IMG/VR virus record: IMGVR_UViG_3300009149_000062
Location: 1-45,988 of that record
DNA: 45,988 nucleotides
Source: a virus
Strand: one strand, 5' to 3'
The notes under the pieces: generated by a model
Database searches by the model: none
The model's input: the letters and a program-made list of their open reading frames with translations, nothing else
What the model was told of the DNA's origin: nothing
Made by a program: the position numbers and the translations under genes
Shown: positions 29,842 through 37,505 of the stretch, one piece after another
Layout of the letters: the number at the start of each line of letters is the position of its first letter
Position numbering within the stretch: position 1 is the first letter of the stretch

Positions 29842-30885
29842 ATGTTTTATAGATTCGCGACACAAATTCAGCACGAAGTGGTGGAATATCTGAAAAGAGT
29901 CTTAAAACGCCAGACTTCGTGGACAAATGTTGATTTTGGACAAGTTGACATAAGCTTTGGTGAAACTCATCGTGCTCATGTTTATGAGAATTACTACAGA
30001 GAACGAGAGGAGTATCCAGTAGTTGTTATCTCCGTTGGTCCTGCAACATCTAACGTCTTGAGTTTGTCGGATTGTCTCCCAAACGTTGTGGATGAACAAA
30101 GTTTAGGAGTTGATTTTGATGACTACGGAGTAATTGGCGGAAGTGGCAATAAAATGTGGGCGACGAATTTTACATCAGATTCTGCCCGAAATTTAAAGTC
30201 CGCCACTTTTACTTTAGCATCCGATGGAGGAATACAAGGAGATATTTTAGTAAGTCTCGTTTCCGGATCTGGTAATTTACCGGATTCCACAATATTAACT
30301 TCCGGTTCTATAAAAGGATTTTCAGAAACAGCACCGGGTTTGAGACGAGTTGATTTTGATTCGATTAAGGGATTAGAAAAAGACTTTTCTGGATGGTTAA
30401 CGTTACAAAGTGATGCTCTTAGTCCTTATAAACTTTATCTTGCAAGTGGAAGTGGAAGTAATATTGCATACAATACAGGTAGTTGGATTTTAGATAATGC
30501 AAAGACTCCAATTGGCGCGATACAAGGAGCAACTTACCAAAGATTGGGAGGAGGCGTTGAATCAAACTTGACTATAGATACTGCCGCGAAAGATGAGGCA
30601 ACCGCAAAAGATTTAGCTGACACGGTTGCTATGTATCTGTTACTTTCCCGACAGACCAAACTTTTGAGAAGTGGAACCGACCAAACAGATATCAAGCATA
30701 CTGGGTGGTTAGCGGAAAAAGGTATTTACCTTTCAGACATTTCTTTTGGTGGCGTAACTGTTAGGAAAAGGGGGGATCAAAATATTTTTGTAGTTAATAT
30801 AGGCGCGCGTTGTTGGGGTCATTGGTATCAGGATTACTCCACTGAAACATTAAAAGAAATTGAAGTTGATGTAACAGGATATTAA
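29842..30885 (+). CDS. Neck/tail-completion structural protein
   Basis: Protein of 347 residues. The N-terminus (residues 1-75: helical start then EREEYPVVVISVGPA) and the C-terminus (from about 255: EATAKDLADTVAMYLLLSRQ, then a beta strand pair) together resemble a tail-terminator-type fold. Between them lies a Ser/Gly-rich beta domain (about 90-235) that looks like an inserted carbohydrate-binding or jelly-roll domain. It comes before the sheath gene. No strong ribosome binding site precedes ATG 29842. Confidence 0.5.
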   Translation: MFYRFATQIQHEVVEYLKRVLKRQTSWTNVDFGQVDISFGETHRAHVYENYYREREEYPVVVISVGPATSNVLSLSDCLPNVVDEQSLGVDFDDYGVIGGSGNKMWATNFTSDSARNLKSATFTLASDGGIQGDILVSLVSGSGNLPDSTILTSGSIKGFSETAPGLRRVDFDSIKGLEKDFSGWLTLQSDALSPYKLYLASGSGSNIAYNTGSWILDNAKTPIGAIQGATYQRLGGGVESNLTIDTAAKDEATAKDLADTVAMYLLLSRQTKLLRSGTDQTDIKHTGWLAEKGIYLSDISFGGVTVRKRGDQNIFVVNIGARCWGHWYQDYSTETLKEIEVDVTGY

Positions 30886-30918
30886 AAGGAGAAGAATATG
30901 TCTTGGAATCCTTACGGA
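30883..30918. repeat. 36-nt repeat with ribosome binding site and MSWNPYG start, copy 1
   Basis: 36 nt identical to 31167-31202. It covers the AAAAGGAGAAGAAT site, the ATG and the first codons of the gene at 30898. Confidence 0.9.
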
Positions 30919-31128
30919 AGAATAGAAAAGAAAGCAGATTATGAAGATTATCCGTTTTGTCTCTGGTGGGAAGATATCCCGGAAGAAACTCGAAAAACGT
31001 TGATAGACAGATATATTGAAAAAGAGAAAGCAAATGGGGAATATTCTGAAGAAGAATTAGCGGATGAATACACTATAAGGCGTGATGCAGAAGAATCTAT
31101 TGAAGCGCATTTTCCGGTCTATTTTTAA
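30898..31128 (+). CDS. Small acidic hypothetical protein (MSWNPYGR type)
   Basis: Protein of 76 residues behind AAAAGGAG. Begins MSWNPYGR like the next gene, then becomes acidic and helical (WWEDIPEETRKTLIDRYIEK, EEELADEYTIRRDAEESIEA) and ends FPVYF. The shared beginning and different body suggest that the N-terminal peptide is a separate functional tag. Unknown function; the position before the sheath suggests a tail or packaged protein. Confidence 0.55.
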   Translation: MSWNPYGRIEKKADYEDYPFCLWWEDIPEETRKTLIDRYIEKEKANGEYSEEELADEYTIRRDAEESIEAHFPVYF

Positions 31129-31140
31129 AGGAAAAATAAC

Positions 31141-31158
31141 TTGAAGAAGTATAAAAAT
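31141..31158 (+). promoter_or_regulatory. Candidate late element, copy 1
   Basis: TTGAAGAAGTATAAAAAT, which differs at one base from 33017-33034. It precedes a ribosome binding site by about 12 nt. The TATAAAAAT core resembles the TATAAATA type of late promoter used by T4-like phages, but that is by analogy only. Confidence 0.4.
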
Positions 31159-31166
31159 AAATTTTG

Positions 31167-31202
31167 TAAAAGGAGAAGAATATGTCTTGGAATCCTTACG
31201 GA
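31167..31202. repeat. 36-nt repeat with ribosome binding site and MSWNPYG start, copy 2
   Basis: Identical to 30883-30918, at the start of the gene at 31182. Confidence 0.9.
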
Positions 31203-31481
31203 CGAATGGGAAAATTTGCACAAAGTGAATCTGTTTTTAGTACTGTCCTTATAGATGATCAGAAAGAGTATGAAGCTGTAATTTTTATAAAAGCCAGAAA
31301 TATTTTGGAGGCTCAACAGAAAGTTAAACAAGATGCAGAAGTTCAGGAGTATTTACAAGATGATTGGAAGTTACAACCGGTTAAAAAGTTACTTGATTCT
31401 GTAGATGATCTTGATCCAGCAGAGAAAGAAGCAATGGAAGGAAAAGATGTTTATATATTTGAATCTGAGTTTTATGAATAA
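31182..31481 (+). CDS. Small hypothetical protein (MSWNPYGR type)
   Basis: Protein of 99 residues sharing MSWNPYGR and the upstream 36 nt with the previous gene. The rest has a different sequence: beta strand pairs (STVLIDDQKEYEAVIFIKA) around a helix (RNILEAQQKVKQDAEVQEYL), then an acidic tail ending ESEFYE. Looks like a small ferredoxin-like or DUF-type fold. Function unknown. Confidence 0.55.
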   Translation: MSWNPYGRMGKFAQSESVFSTVLIDDQKEYEAVIFIKARNILEAQQKVKQDAEVQEYLQDDWKLQPVKKLLDSVDDLDPAEKEAMEGKDVYIFESEFYE

Positions 31482-31520
31482 AGATTTGAAGATAATATTT
31501 TTGTAAAAGGAGGTTAGAAT

Positions 31521-32975
31521 ATGAGTACTTATAGAAAGCCTGGTGTTAAAGTAGAAAGTGTTGCTAATGCGAGAATAGTTAATTTGGCTAGCGATGTTAA
31601 AATTCCGGCCTATTTAGGTATAGCGCCTACAACGGTTGATAAGGACGATTGTGCCGTTCAAAGAGCCTCAGGTAGTGGAAGTACCTCAAAGGATTATTTA
31701 TGCAATGAAAATATCACTTCTAATACGATTGAGGTGTATACGCTACCAAATAGTCAAGGGACTCTCATTCCAAGTAGCAGCGGGGCAACAACTTTTTGGA
31801 CTTACGTTGCGGCTTCTGCAGACGAGAGTTATGATCACTTGTATTGGACACAAGTTACCGCTTCAGGAAGTTACACACCTCCAAGTCAAGACGAAGTTTA
31901 CTACGTAAGTTATACTTACAATGTAGATTCGACCCATTATGCTCCTCAAACATTTGTGGACACATCTGAAGTTACTGACTTTTATGGGGAAGAGTCTTTA
32001 ACCAACCCATTAGCAATTGCTTGTAACTTAGGCCTTGAAAATGGGTCACCGGCCGTAATTGCCGTTCAAATTAGTGGTAGTGGTACACCTGCGCAGTTTA
32101 AGACATCTTTAGATTTATTAAAGAAAGTTTTAAATATAGAATTTGTTATTCCTATTTATTTAGGATCTGCATCGAGTGGAAGTTATGCCACTGTTGATGC
32201 TTATGTTAAGAATCACTGTATTGAAATGAGTATACCTACTAAAGGGAAAGAGAGAGAATGTATTTTAGGAAGAAATGCCCTTTCTTCAACATCTACGGAT
32301 GCAGACCAAACAAATGACCACGCCAATTACTCTACTGCAATTTCTCATAAATATGTTACTTTAGCCGGGCCAGCAAATGGTGTCGCCCGAGCAAGTTCAA
32401 ATCTTACTCTCAACGGACGATTTTGTGCGGCTGCGATAGCTGGTTCCAGATGCGGACAAGAGAAAGTTATTTATCCAATACACGGAAAGACAATTTTGGG
32501 ATTAACGATTACAGACGACCAATATGACGATTACTACATGGATAGATTTGGTGCGAATAATGTGAGTTTGATTGTTTCTCATATGGGAGTAGTTACTGCA
32601 AGAGATGACATTACTACAGACGGAACTTCAGCGGACACCCAAGAGCCGGCAATCGTTTCCACAGATGGGTGGATTAGAAAAGGTACGAGAGATTCTCTCT
32701 ATGATAGATTTATCAAAAGTAAAGGAAATAAAGCTGTTGTTGTGACTTCGGATACCCCATCTGATGTAGAATCGGCAGTTGCGTCAATATGGAGCTCTTA
32801 CGTAAAAGACGGTTATATTTATGCATACGGAAAAACAAACGACCCATCTACCGGAGAGAAAAAGATAAGTGCCACACAAGATTCTACTGAGCCCCGTAAG
32901 ATTAAAGTTACCGGTTCTATCAAGTATCTGTACGGGCTTAAATGGATTGATGTAACTTTCTACACTTACGTCTAA
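31521..32975 (+). CDS. Contractile tail sheath protein
   Basis: Protein of 484 residues behind AAAAGGAGG. The start MSTYRKPGVKVE is the usual sheath opening. The middle has LDLLKKVLNIEFVIPIYLG (the sheath domain with an FVVP-like element). The C-terminal third (ITDDQYDDYYMDRFGANNVS, IRKGTRDSLYDRFIKSKGN, IKVTGSIKYLYGLKWIDVTF) matches the conserved sheath C-terminus. It forms the outer contractile tube. This is the main evidence for a myovirus. The extra domain near 60-160 is typical of larger sheaths. Confidence 0.92.
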   Translation: MSTYRKPGVKVESVANARIVNLASDVKIPAYLGIAPTTVDKDDCAVQRASGSGSTSKDYLCNENITSNTIEVYTLPNSQGTLIPSSSGATTFWTYVAASADESYDHLYWTQVTASGSYTPPSQDEVYYVSYTYNVDSTHYAPQTFVDTSEVTDFYGEESLTNPLAIACNLGLENGSPAVIAVQISGSGTPAQFKTSLDLLKKVLNIEFVIPIYLGSASSGSYATVDAYVKNHCIEMSIPTKGKERECILGRNALSSTSTDADQTNDHANYSTAISHKYVTLAGPANGVARASSNLTLNGRFCAAAIAGSRCGQEKVIYPIHGKTILGLTITDDQYDDYYMDRFGANNVSLIVSHMGVVTARDDITTDGTSADTQEPAIVSTDGWIRKGTRDSLYDRFIKSKGNKAVVVTSDTPSDVESAVASIWSSYVKDGYIYAYGKTNDPSTGEKKISATQDSTEPRKIKVTGSIKYLYGLKWIDVTFYTYV

Positions 32976-33016
32976 AAAAGGAGAGATCTGAAAAAGTTGT
33001 ACAAAATCTTTAATTG

Positions 33017-33034
33017 TTGAAGAAATATAAAAAT
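33017..33034 (+). promoter_or_regulatory. Candidate late element, copy 2
   Basis: TTGAAGAAATATAAAAAT, 17 of 18 bases shared with 31141-31158, again just upstream of a ribosome binding site (of the tail tube gene). A looser version, TTGAAGATAATATTTTTG, is at 31486-31503 before the sheath gene. Confidence 0.4.
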
Positions 33035-33051
33035 TTTTAAGGAGGTGAAAA

Positions 33052-33480
33052 ATGCCTTTACAACCAAATACAAAAACAGAAGTTTATTATAGCTATGAGA
33101 TTAAAGCGAATGGTGTAAAAATAGGAACTTTGCAACGATTTAATCCCTCACAAACAAGAACGGCGGACAGATTAAGAGAAATAGCTAACAATGGCGGCGC
33201 GATTATTGAAATCGTTCCAGGGATTACTGATTTTGAAATTACCATTGCAAAATCAAAAATTTACACAGAGGCCGCAACTGATGCCTTTGGTTATGACGTA
33301 AAAACTCTGCAAGATATCGTCGATCCTATAGACATCGTTGAAAAATCTTATCACCCAGATGGAACCGTTAAGACGTATACGTGGAAAGATTGTTGGATTA
33401 CACGATACGGCAAGACGGTAGCTGTTGGTACCACTATCAACGCAGAGGATATCACTCTCTGGCCCACAGAAGTGATTTAA
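33052..33480 (+). CDS. Tail tube protein (probable)
   Basis: Protein of 142 residues behind AAGGAGGTG. All-beta with a central helix, typical of myovirus tube proteins: YYSYEIKANGVKIGTLQRFN, then EIVPGITDFEITIAKSKIY, then the KTYTWKDCWITRYGKTVAVG segment and a final WPTEVI. Directly after the sheath and before the chaperone genes, the expected place. Forms the inner tube through which DNA passes. Confidence 0.85.
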   Translation: MPLQPNTKTEVYYSYEIKANGVKIGTLQRFNPSQTRTADRLREIANNGGAIIEIVPGITDFEITIAKSKIYTEAATDAFGYDVKTLQDIVDPIDIVEKSYHPDGTVKTYTWKDCWITRYGKTVAVGTTINAEDITLWPTEVI

Positions 33481-33523
33481 GTTTTCAAATTTCTAAAACA
33501 TTTTAAAAAGGAGGGGTTTAATC

Positions 33524-34021
33524 ATGAACCCGTTAGATCAATTAATTTTCGAAGGAAAATCTCCTCCGAAAAAATTCAAACCTTTCAAGGATTGGAAGAA
33601 CTCACGATTACAAAATGTAGAGGTAACCATGAGACTTCTCACTGCCGGGGAGAATGATGATATTACTTCATCTATAGGCTCCCTACCCATAACTTCTCAG
33701 ATTTCAAAAATTATTATGGAGCAACTTGCGCGCTCTCTGGTTACAATTAATGGTGAAGCAGTGGCGTCTGAAGAAAATGTAAGAAAATACAACGAGAGTC
33801 ACAACTTAGAAGGAAATCAGAAAATAACGGCAACTGAGTTAGTTGTGATGAAGTTAAAAGATATGGATCAAAGTATTATTGATGTGCTGAACAATGAATA
33901 TTCTAATTTACAAAAAGAGCACGAAGAAAGTTTGAGAGAAGTAAAAAAAAAGTCGCCGAAGAATCAAGAAACCGAGCCCTCTGGAAAGTCGCAAAAGCCT
34001 CCGGACTTGACCGAGTCTTAA
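33524..34021 (+). CDS. Tail assembly chaperone, upstream frame
   Basis: Protein of 165 residues behind AAGGAGGGG. Mixed helical protein with PLDQLIFEGKSPPKKFKPF at the start, followed by an ITSQISKIIMEQLARSL helix and a Lys/Glu-rich C-terminus. Location between tube and tape measure, and a slippery A AAA AAG at 33946-33952 in its last quarter, identify it as the short form of the tail assembly chaperone pair. It coats or folds the tape measure before tube polymerisation. Confidence 0.8.
   Translation: MNPLDQLIFEGKSPPKKFKPFKDWKNSRLQNVEVTMRLLTAGENDDITSSIGSLPITSQISKIIMEQLARSLVTINGEAVASEENVRKYNESHNLEGNQKITATELVVMKLKDMDQSIIDVLNNEYSNLQKEHEESLREVKKKSPKNQETEPSGKSQKPPDLTES
33946..33952 (+). other. 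Programmed -1 frameshift site A AAA AAG
   Basis: The heptamer A AAA AAG is in the correct phase with the 33524 frame (codons AAA at 33947 and AAG at 33950), inside a run of nine A. After a -1 slip the next codon is GTC at 33952, and the frame stays open through the stop at 34276-34278. The slipped product would be 251 residues. Confidence 0.85.
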
Positions 34022-34035
34022 AAATAGAAGGGCGA

Positions 34036-34278
34036 TTGAACATGGCCCAAGTCCTTTGGGTTGACGCAAATCTCAAAATGGACCAAGACGAGAAAGAAGA
34101 ACTCATTTCCACCGTTTTAGAAGACCTTCACTTCTGGATGAATCCCGAAATTTACAAAGCAGCAAAAGAGCGCGAAGAGTTAGGTAGAGATAATGTGTTG
34201 TATGAAAGACAAATTATGCAAATGGAGTCTGGCAACTTTGAAGACAACGATCCAAAAAATTATTGGGAGATAGACTAA
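34036..34278 (+). CDS. Tail assembly chaperone, frameshift extension
   Basis: The frame is open upstream to the slip site at 33952, giving a 108-residue extension of the gene at 33524. It is probably never translated on its own: the TTG at 34036 has no ribosome binding site. Content is acidic and helical (WVDANLKMDQDEKEELISTV, then WMNPEIYKAAKEREELGRDN), ending NYWEID. This matches the G/GT arrangement known from lambda and many myoviruses. Confidence 0.8.
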   Translation: MNMAQVLWVDANLKMDQDEKEELISTVLEDLHFWMNPEIYKAAKEREELGRDNVLYERQIMQMESGNFEDNDPKNYWEID

Positions 34279-36564
34279 ATGGCTGGAGAAGCAGCAGGAC
34301 CAGCAGGATTTACATTAGGTAACATTTTCGGGGGCGAAGCAGGGGGAGCAGGTGCTGGAGGAGCAGGTGGATTAACTAGTCTCATGAGCCAACTCGGCCC
34401 AGCAATAGGGATGGGGTTTGCAGCCCCCCATTTAGCAAAAATAGGGAACGAATTTAGAGAATTGGTAAGAGTTCTCCCAAGGCTTAGAAAAGAGATAGAA
34501 GGTGAAATAACCGCTAAAAATAGTGAAAGTGCGGCTACAAAAAGATACAACGAACATTTGAGCAACTTAGAAAAAACAATGACTAGGGTACAAGCAATCG
34601 AAATGATGAAGGAAGCAGCTGCTATACCTGAAAAAGATAGAGACCCTTGGGCGAGGAGAGAAGCAGGATTTTTAGAAAAGAAAAAAGAAGCGGAGGAGAA
34701 AGCCACTAAGGCTACTGAAGAACTTACTAAAAGTAGAGCCACTTTGATTGCCTCTACTAAAAGTATGGGAAACGCTTTTGTGTCTATTACATCAGCTTTT
34801 GCAACAATGGCTATCGGTAGGGTAATTCCTCTTAGTAAAGAATTAGCGGCTCTCAGATTAAATACTTCTCAATACAATATGACGTTGAGAGAGCAGATAA
34901 CATTTAGGGGTCAGATGGGTGCGGAATATGGAATGGCCGGAAGGCAAGCGGCAACAGCTATGACAGCTGCTTTTGCAGAAGAAACTAGACAAAATCTTGC
35001 AACAAAAGTGGGTGGTGGAGAGATGGTTGCGATGGGGGCTCTCCCGGGAGGGAGAGGACAAGCCTTTCAACGAGAATGGACAACACTTTATAGAGCTTTG
35101 AATGTAGGTAGGAAAGACGTAACAGACTTAACTAAAGTTTTTGTTCAATCAGCTATTCAGGCAGAAGAAGCCGGCGTGTCTACTACCAAATGGTTTTCTA
35201 CGGTAACGAGAACTGCAGAGCGGATGAGAGATATGGGGGTTGGTGCAGAATCAACTATTACCCAATTTGATGCATATACCGATATAATGAAACAGATGGG
35301 AATTAAAACAGAAGAAGTGGCAAATATCATTGCAAAAAGTGTTGCAAAATTAGGTGGTCTTGACGTTCAAAGTCGTATGAAGACCATGGCTCTTCTTCAA
35401 TCAAGTTTTGGAAATTTGCCGGCAAATGCTCAAAAAGCCTTAGATACATTGGCTAGTCAAATGTTTCAAGGAGCAAAATTTAAACAACTGACCGGCGAAC
35501 AAATGAATAGGTTTGGGCAAGAGATGGCAGGGACAAAATTGGGGGGTATGGTTAACGCTTTGCTTCTTAAAACTCTTCCAAATATGACTTATACAACTGC
35601 TGGAGGAGCAACTCGTCCAACAATGACGGGTGCAAAATTTGCTCAAATGTTAGGAATAACTAGCATGGTGGAGTTTGAGGCATTAACAAGACAACTTGAT
35701 ATGTTGAGTGGGGCAACGGGTAAAAGAGTAACAGCGGAAGAATTGTTAACGACAGATGATAAGAAAAGAAAAGATGTTCAAGAGGAGGTAAATAAAAAAC
35801 AAGAAGACCTAACGCAAGTACTAAAAGATTCTACTACTGTTATGGGGCGATTTAAGGCAGGGCTGGAACACGCTACTGATAGGGTAGCAACATTCCCATT
35901 TGGAACACCCAGAATTGGTGGTGGAGTAGCTGTTGGAGCGGGGGGATTTCTCATAAATAATATTATAACTCAGGCACTTTTAAGTGCTGGAGGAAGAGGA
36001 CCTGCTACTAGGCTTACTGGTGGTCTAGGCGGCGCGGTAGCCAAAGCTGGAACAGTTCCCGTGGCAATAAATAGTATTTCCTCTCTAGCGAGTACAACGC
36101 TCGGAGTGGCAATGGCTGCGGTTGTGGGAGTTAAAATAGGAAACATTATAGAAAAACATGTAGTTGAAAAAGGGGAAACGGCTGCGGAAGGGAGCTTTTG
36201 GAAAACTACTCTTATTAGAGCAGTAAATCCAGTAGGAATGATTAGGACGGCTCTTCAGGAAGGTGCTATTTTGACAACTCCGGGTTTGTCTCTTAAAGAC
36301 AAAATGAGTATGGCTGAACAGTTTGCGAAATACGGAACTCCAGAGAAAAAAAGTTATGGAATATCGAAAGAGGAAAGAGATGTCTTAGCTAAACGAGTGC
36401 CTGATGAGATGGCAAGAGAACAATTGGCAGAGCAAAAAAAGCAGAATCAAAACCTTGAAAAGATATCCGATAAATTACAATCTCCTCTGGAATCGGTTTC
36501 TAGTTTTCACGATGACATAGACATTAAGAAGTTGGGGTTTAATTTAAACAAATATAATTGGTAG
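34279..36564 (+). CDS. Tape measure protein
   Basis: Protein of 761 residues starting right after the chaperone stop. Begins with a Gly/Ala-rich stretch (residues 1-40), then long helices (about 60-200), an alanine-rich middle with MAIGRVIPLSKELAALRLNT and a hydrophobic segment near 550-620 (GAGGFLINNIITQALLSAGG, VAMAAVVGVKIGNII). That composition and place are typical of tape measures, which set tail length and may insert into the host membrane. By the usual rule of about 1.5 angstrom per residue the tail would be roughly 110 nm. Confidence 0.85.
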   Translation: MAGEAAGPAGFTLGNIFGGEAGGAGAGGAGGLTSLMSQLGPAIGMGFAAPHLAKIGNEFRELVRVLPRLRKEIEGEITAKNSESAATKRYNEHLSNLEKTMTRVQAIEMMKEAAAIPEKDRDPWARREAGFLEKKKEAEEKATKATEELTKSRATLIASTKSMGNAFVSITSAFATMAIGRVIPLSKELAALRLNTSQYNMTLREQITFRGQMGAEYGMAGRQAATAMTAAFAEETRQNLATKVGGGEMVAMGALPGGRGQAFQREWTTLYRALNVGRKDVTDLTKVFVQSAIQAEEAGVSTTKWFSTVTRTAERMRDMGVGAESTITQFDAYTDIMKQMGIKTEEVANIIAKSVAKLGGLDVQSRMKTMALLQSSFGNLPANAQKALDTLASQMFQGAKFKQLTGEQMNRFGQEMAGTKLGGMVNALLLKTLPNMTYTTAGGATRPTMTGAKFAQMLGITSMVEFEALTRQLDMLSGATGKRVTAEELLTTDDKKRKDVQEEVNKKQEDLTQVLKDSTTVMGRFKAGLEHATDRVATFPFGTPRIGGGVAVGAGGFLINNIITQALLSAGGRGPATRLTGGLGGAVAKAGTVPVAINSISSLASTTLGVAMAAVVGVKIGNIIEKHVVEKGETAAEGSFWKTTLIRAVNPVGMIRTALQEGAILTTPGLSLKDKMSMAEQFAKYGTPEKKSYGISKEERDVLAKRVPDEMAREQLAEQKKQNQNLEKISDKLQSPLESVSSFHDDIDIKKLGFNLNKYNW

Positions 36565-36572
36565 AATAGTTA

Positions 36573-37505
36573 ATGAAAAATCCAACAAATATACGAGAAA
36601 GAATAGTAATCTATAAAATAGAACCAGAATTAGATTCTGTAACTGATACATTAAGAGGAGAAGCCCAAACAAAAAACGAAGTAGCTTTTTTGCCTGGTGC
36701 GAGAGGCGGTGCTTCTGGATCGAGTGATATTGTAATACTAAAGAAAGGAGAATCTTATCCAACCGATTGTCACAAGACGGGATGGCTTGGTTGGGAATGG
36801 CTCCATCATTCTGATGAAGAATGTTACTATAACGATGGAAAAGACGACGATTTTGTAGGAGTTCTTCCTTACGACAGAGTTATTTATAAAGTATATGAAG
36901 ACAATAATGGCAGATACGTAAAAAAGACAAGTGGAAAAGTTTCTAAATTATATATTAGGGGTACTCTTAAAGAAAGTACTTACGAAGCCTATTCAACAGC
37001 GTCTGTGACTTTCTATATTAACCCAAATCACATTACTATTGACGAAAAAAAGATGAAGAGAAAAATAAGAACTTATGGAGGATGGGAGTTTCAATTTTGG
37101 GGACCGGATATAGGAACCATTTCTCTTAAAGGATCTACCAGAGGAATGATACCTAATAAATCTGTAAGGGAGTCTTCGGACTCTTGGGGAGTTTATGATT
37201 CTATTTCATACCAAGCGTTTAAAGAACTTGAAGATTTCTACAAAGAAGATCACAGAGTTGACAGTGAATCCATGATAGATTCCGGAATTTTACTTGGTCT
37301 TTCCTATAGAGATAGAGTTTACGTCGGCCATTTTGATTCTTTTACTTTTGAAGAAGACGCCCAAAAACCGTGGGTTTTTGAATATAATTTGAAATTTTCT
37401 ATAGAGTTTGAAGCTACTGATTTGGCCGCAGCTATAGAAACACTGGGCAATAGAAAAATATATGATGCAAACTTTACTAAAATTTTGCGTGGAGAAATAG
37501 AATAA
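36573..37505 (+). CDS. Baseplate/tail structural protein
   Basis: Protein of 310 residues. After a polar N-terminus with a WLGWEWLHHSDEECYYNDGK segment, the C-terminal two thirds are beta-rich with ITIDEKKMKRKIRTYGGWEF, then FQFWGPDIGTISLKGSTRGM and HFDSFTFEEDAQKPWVFEYN. The YGGW...FWG.D...LKG.T.G pattern resembles baseplate proteins that join the tube end to the hub. Position after the tape measure agrees. Confidence 0.6.
   Translation: MKNPTNIRERIVIYKIEPELDSVTDTLRGEAQTKNEVAFLPGARGGASGSSDIVILKKGESYPTDCHKTGWLGWEWLHHSDEECYYNDGKDDDFVGVLPYDRVIYKVYEDNNGRYVKKTSGKVSKLYIRGTLKESTYEAYSTASVTFYINPNHITIDEKKMKRKIRTYGGWEFQFWGPDIGTISLKGSTRGMIPNKSVRESSDSWGVYDSISYQAFKELEDFYKEDHRVDSESMIDSGILLGLSYRDRVYVGHFDSFTFEEDAQKPWVFEYNLKFSIEFEATDLAAAIETLGNRKIYDANFTKILRGEIE

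Noticed and set aside
31636-31908. 90-residue + strand ORF inside the sheath gene
   Set aside because: Out-of-frame shadow; the sheath frame is strongly supported.
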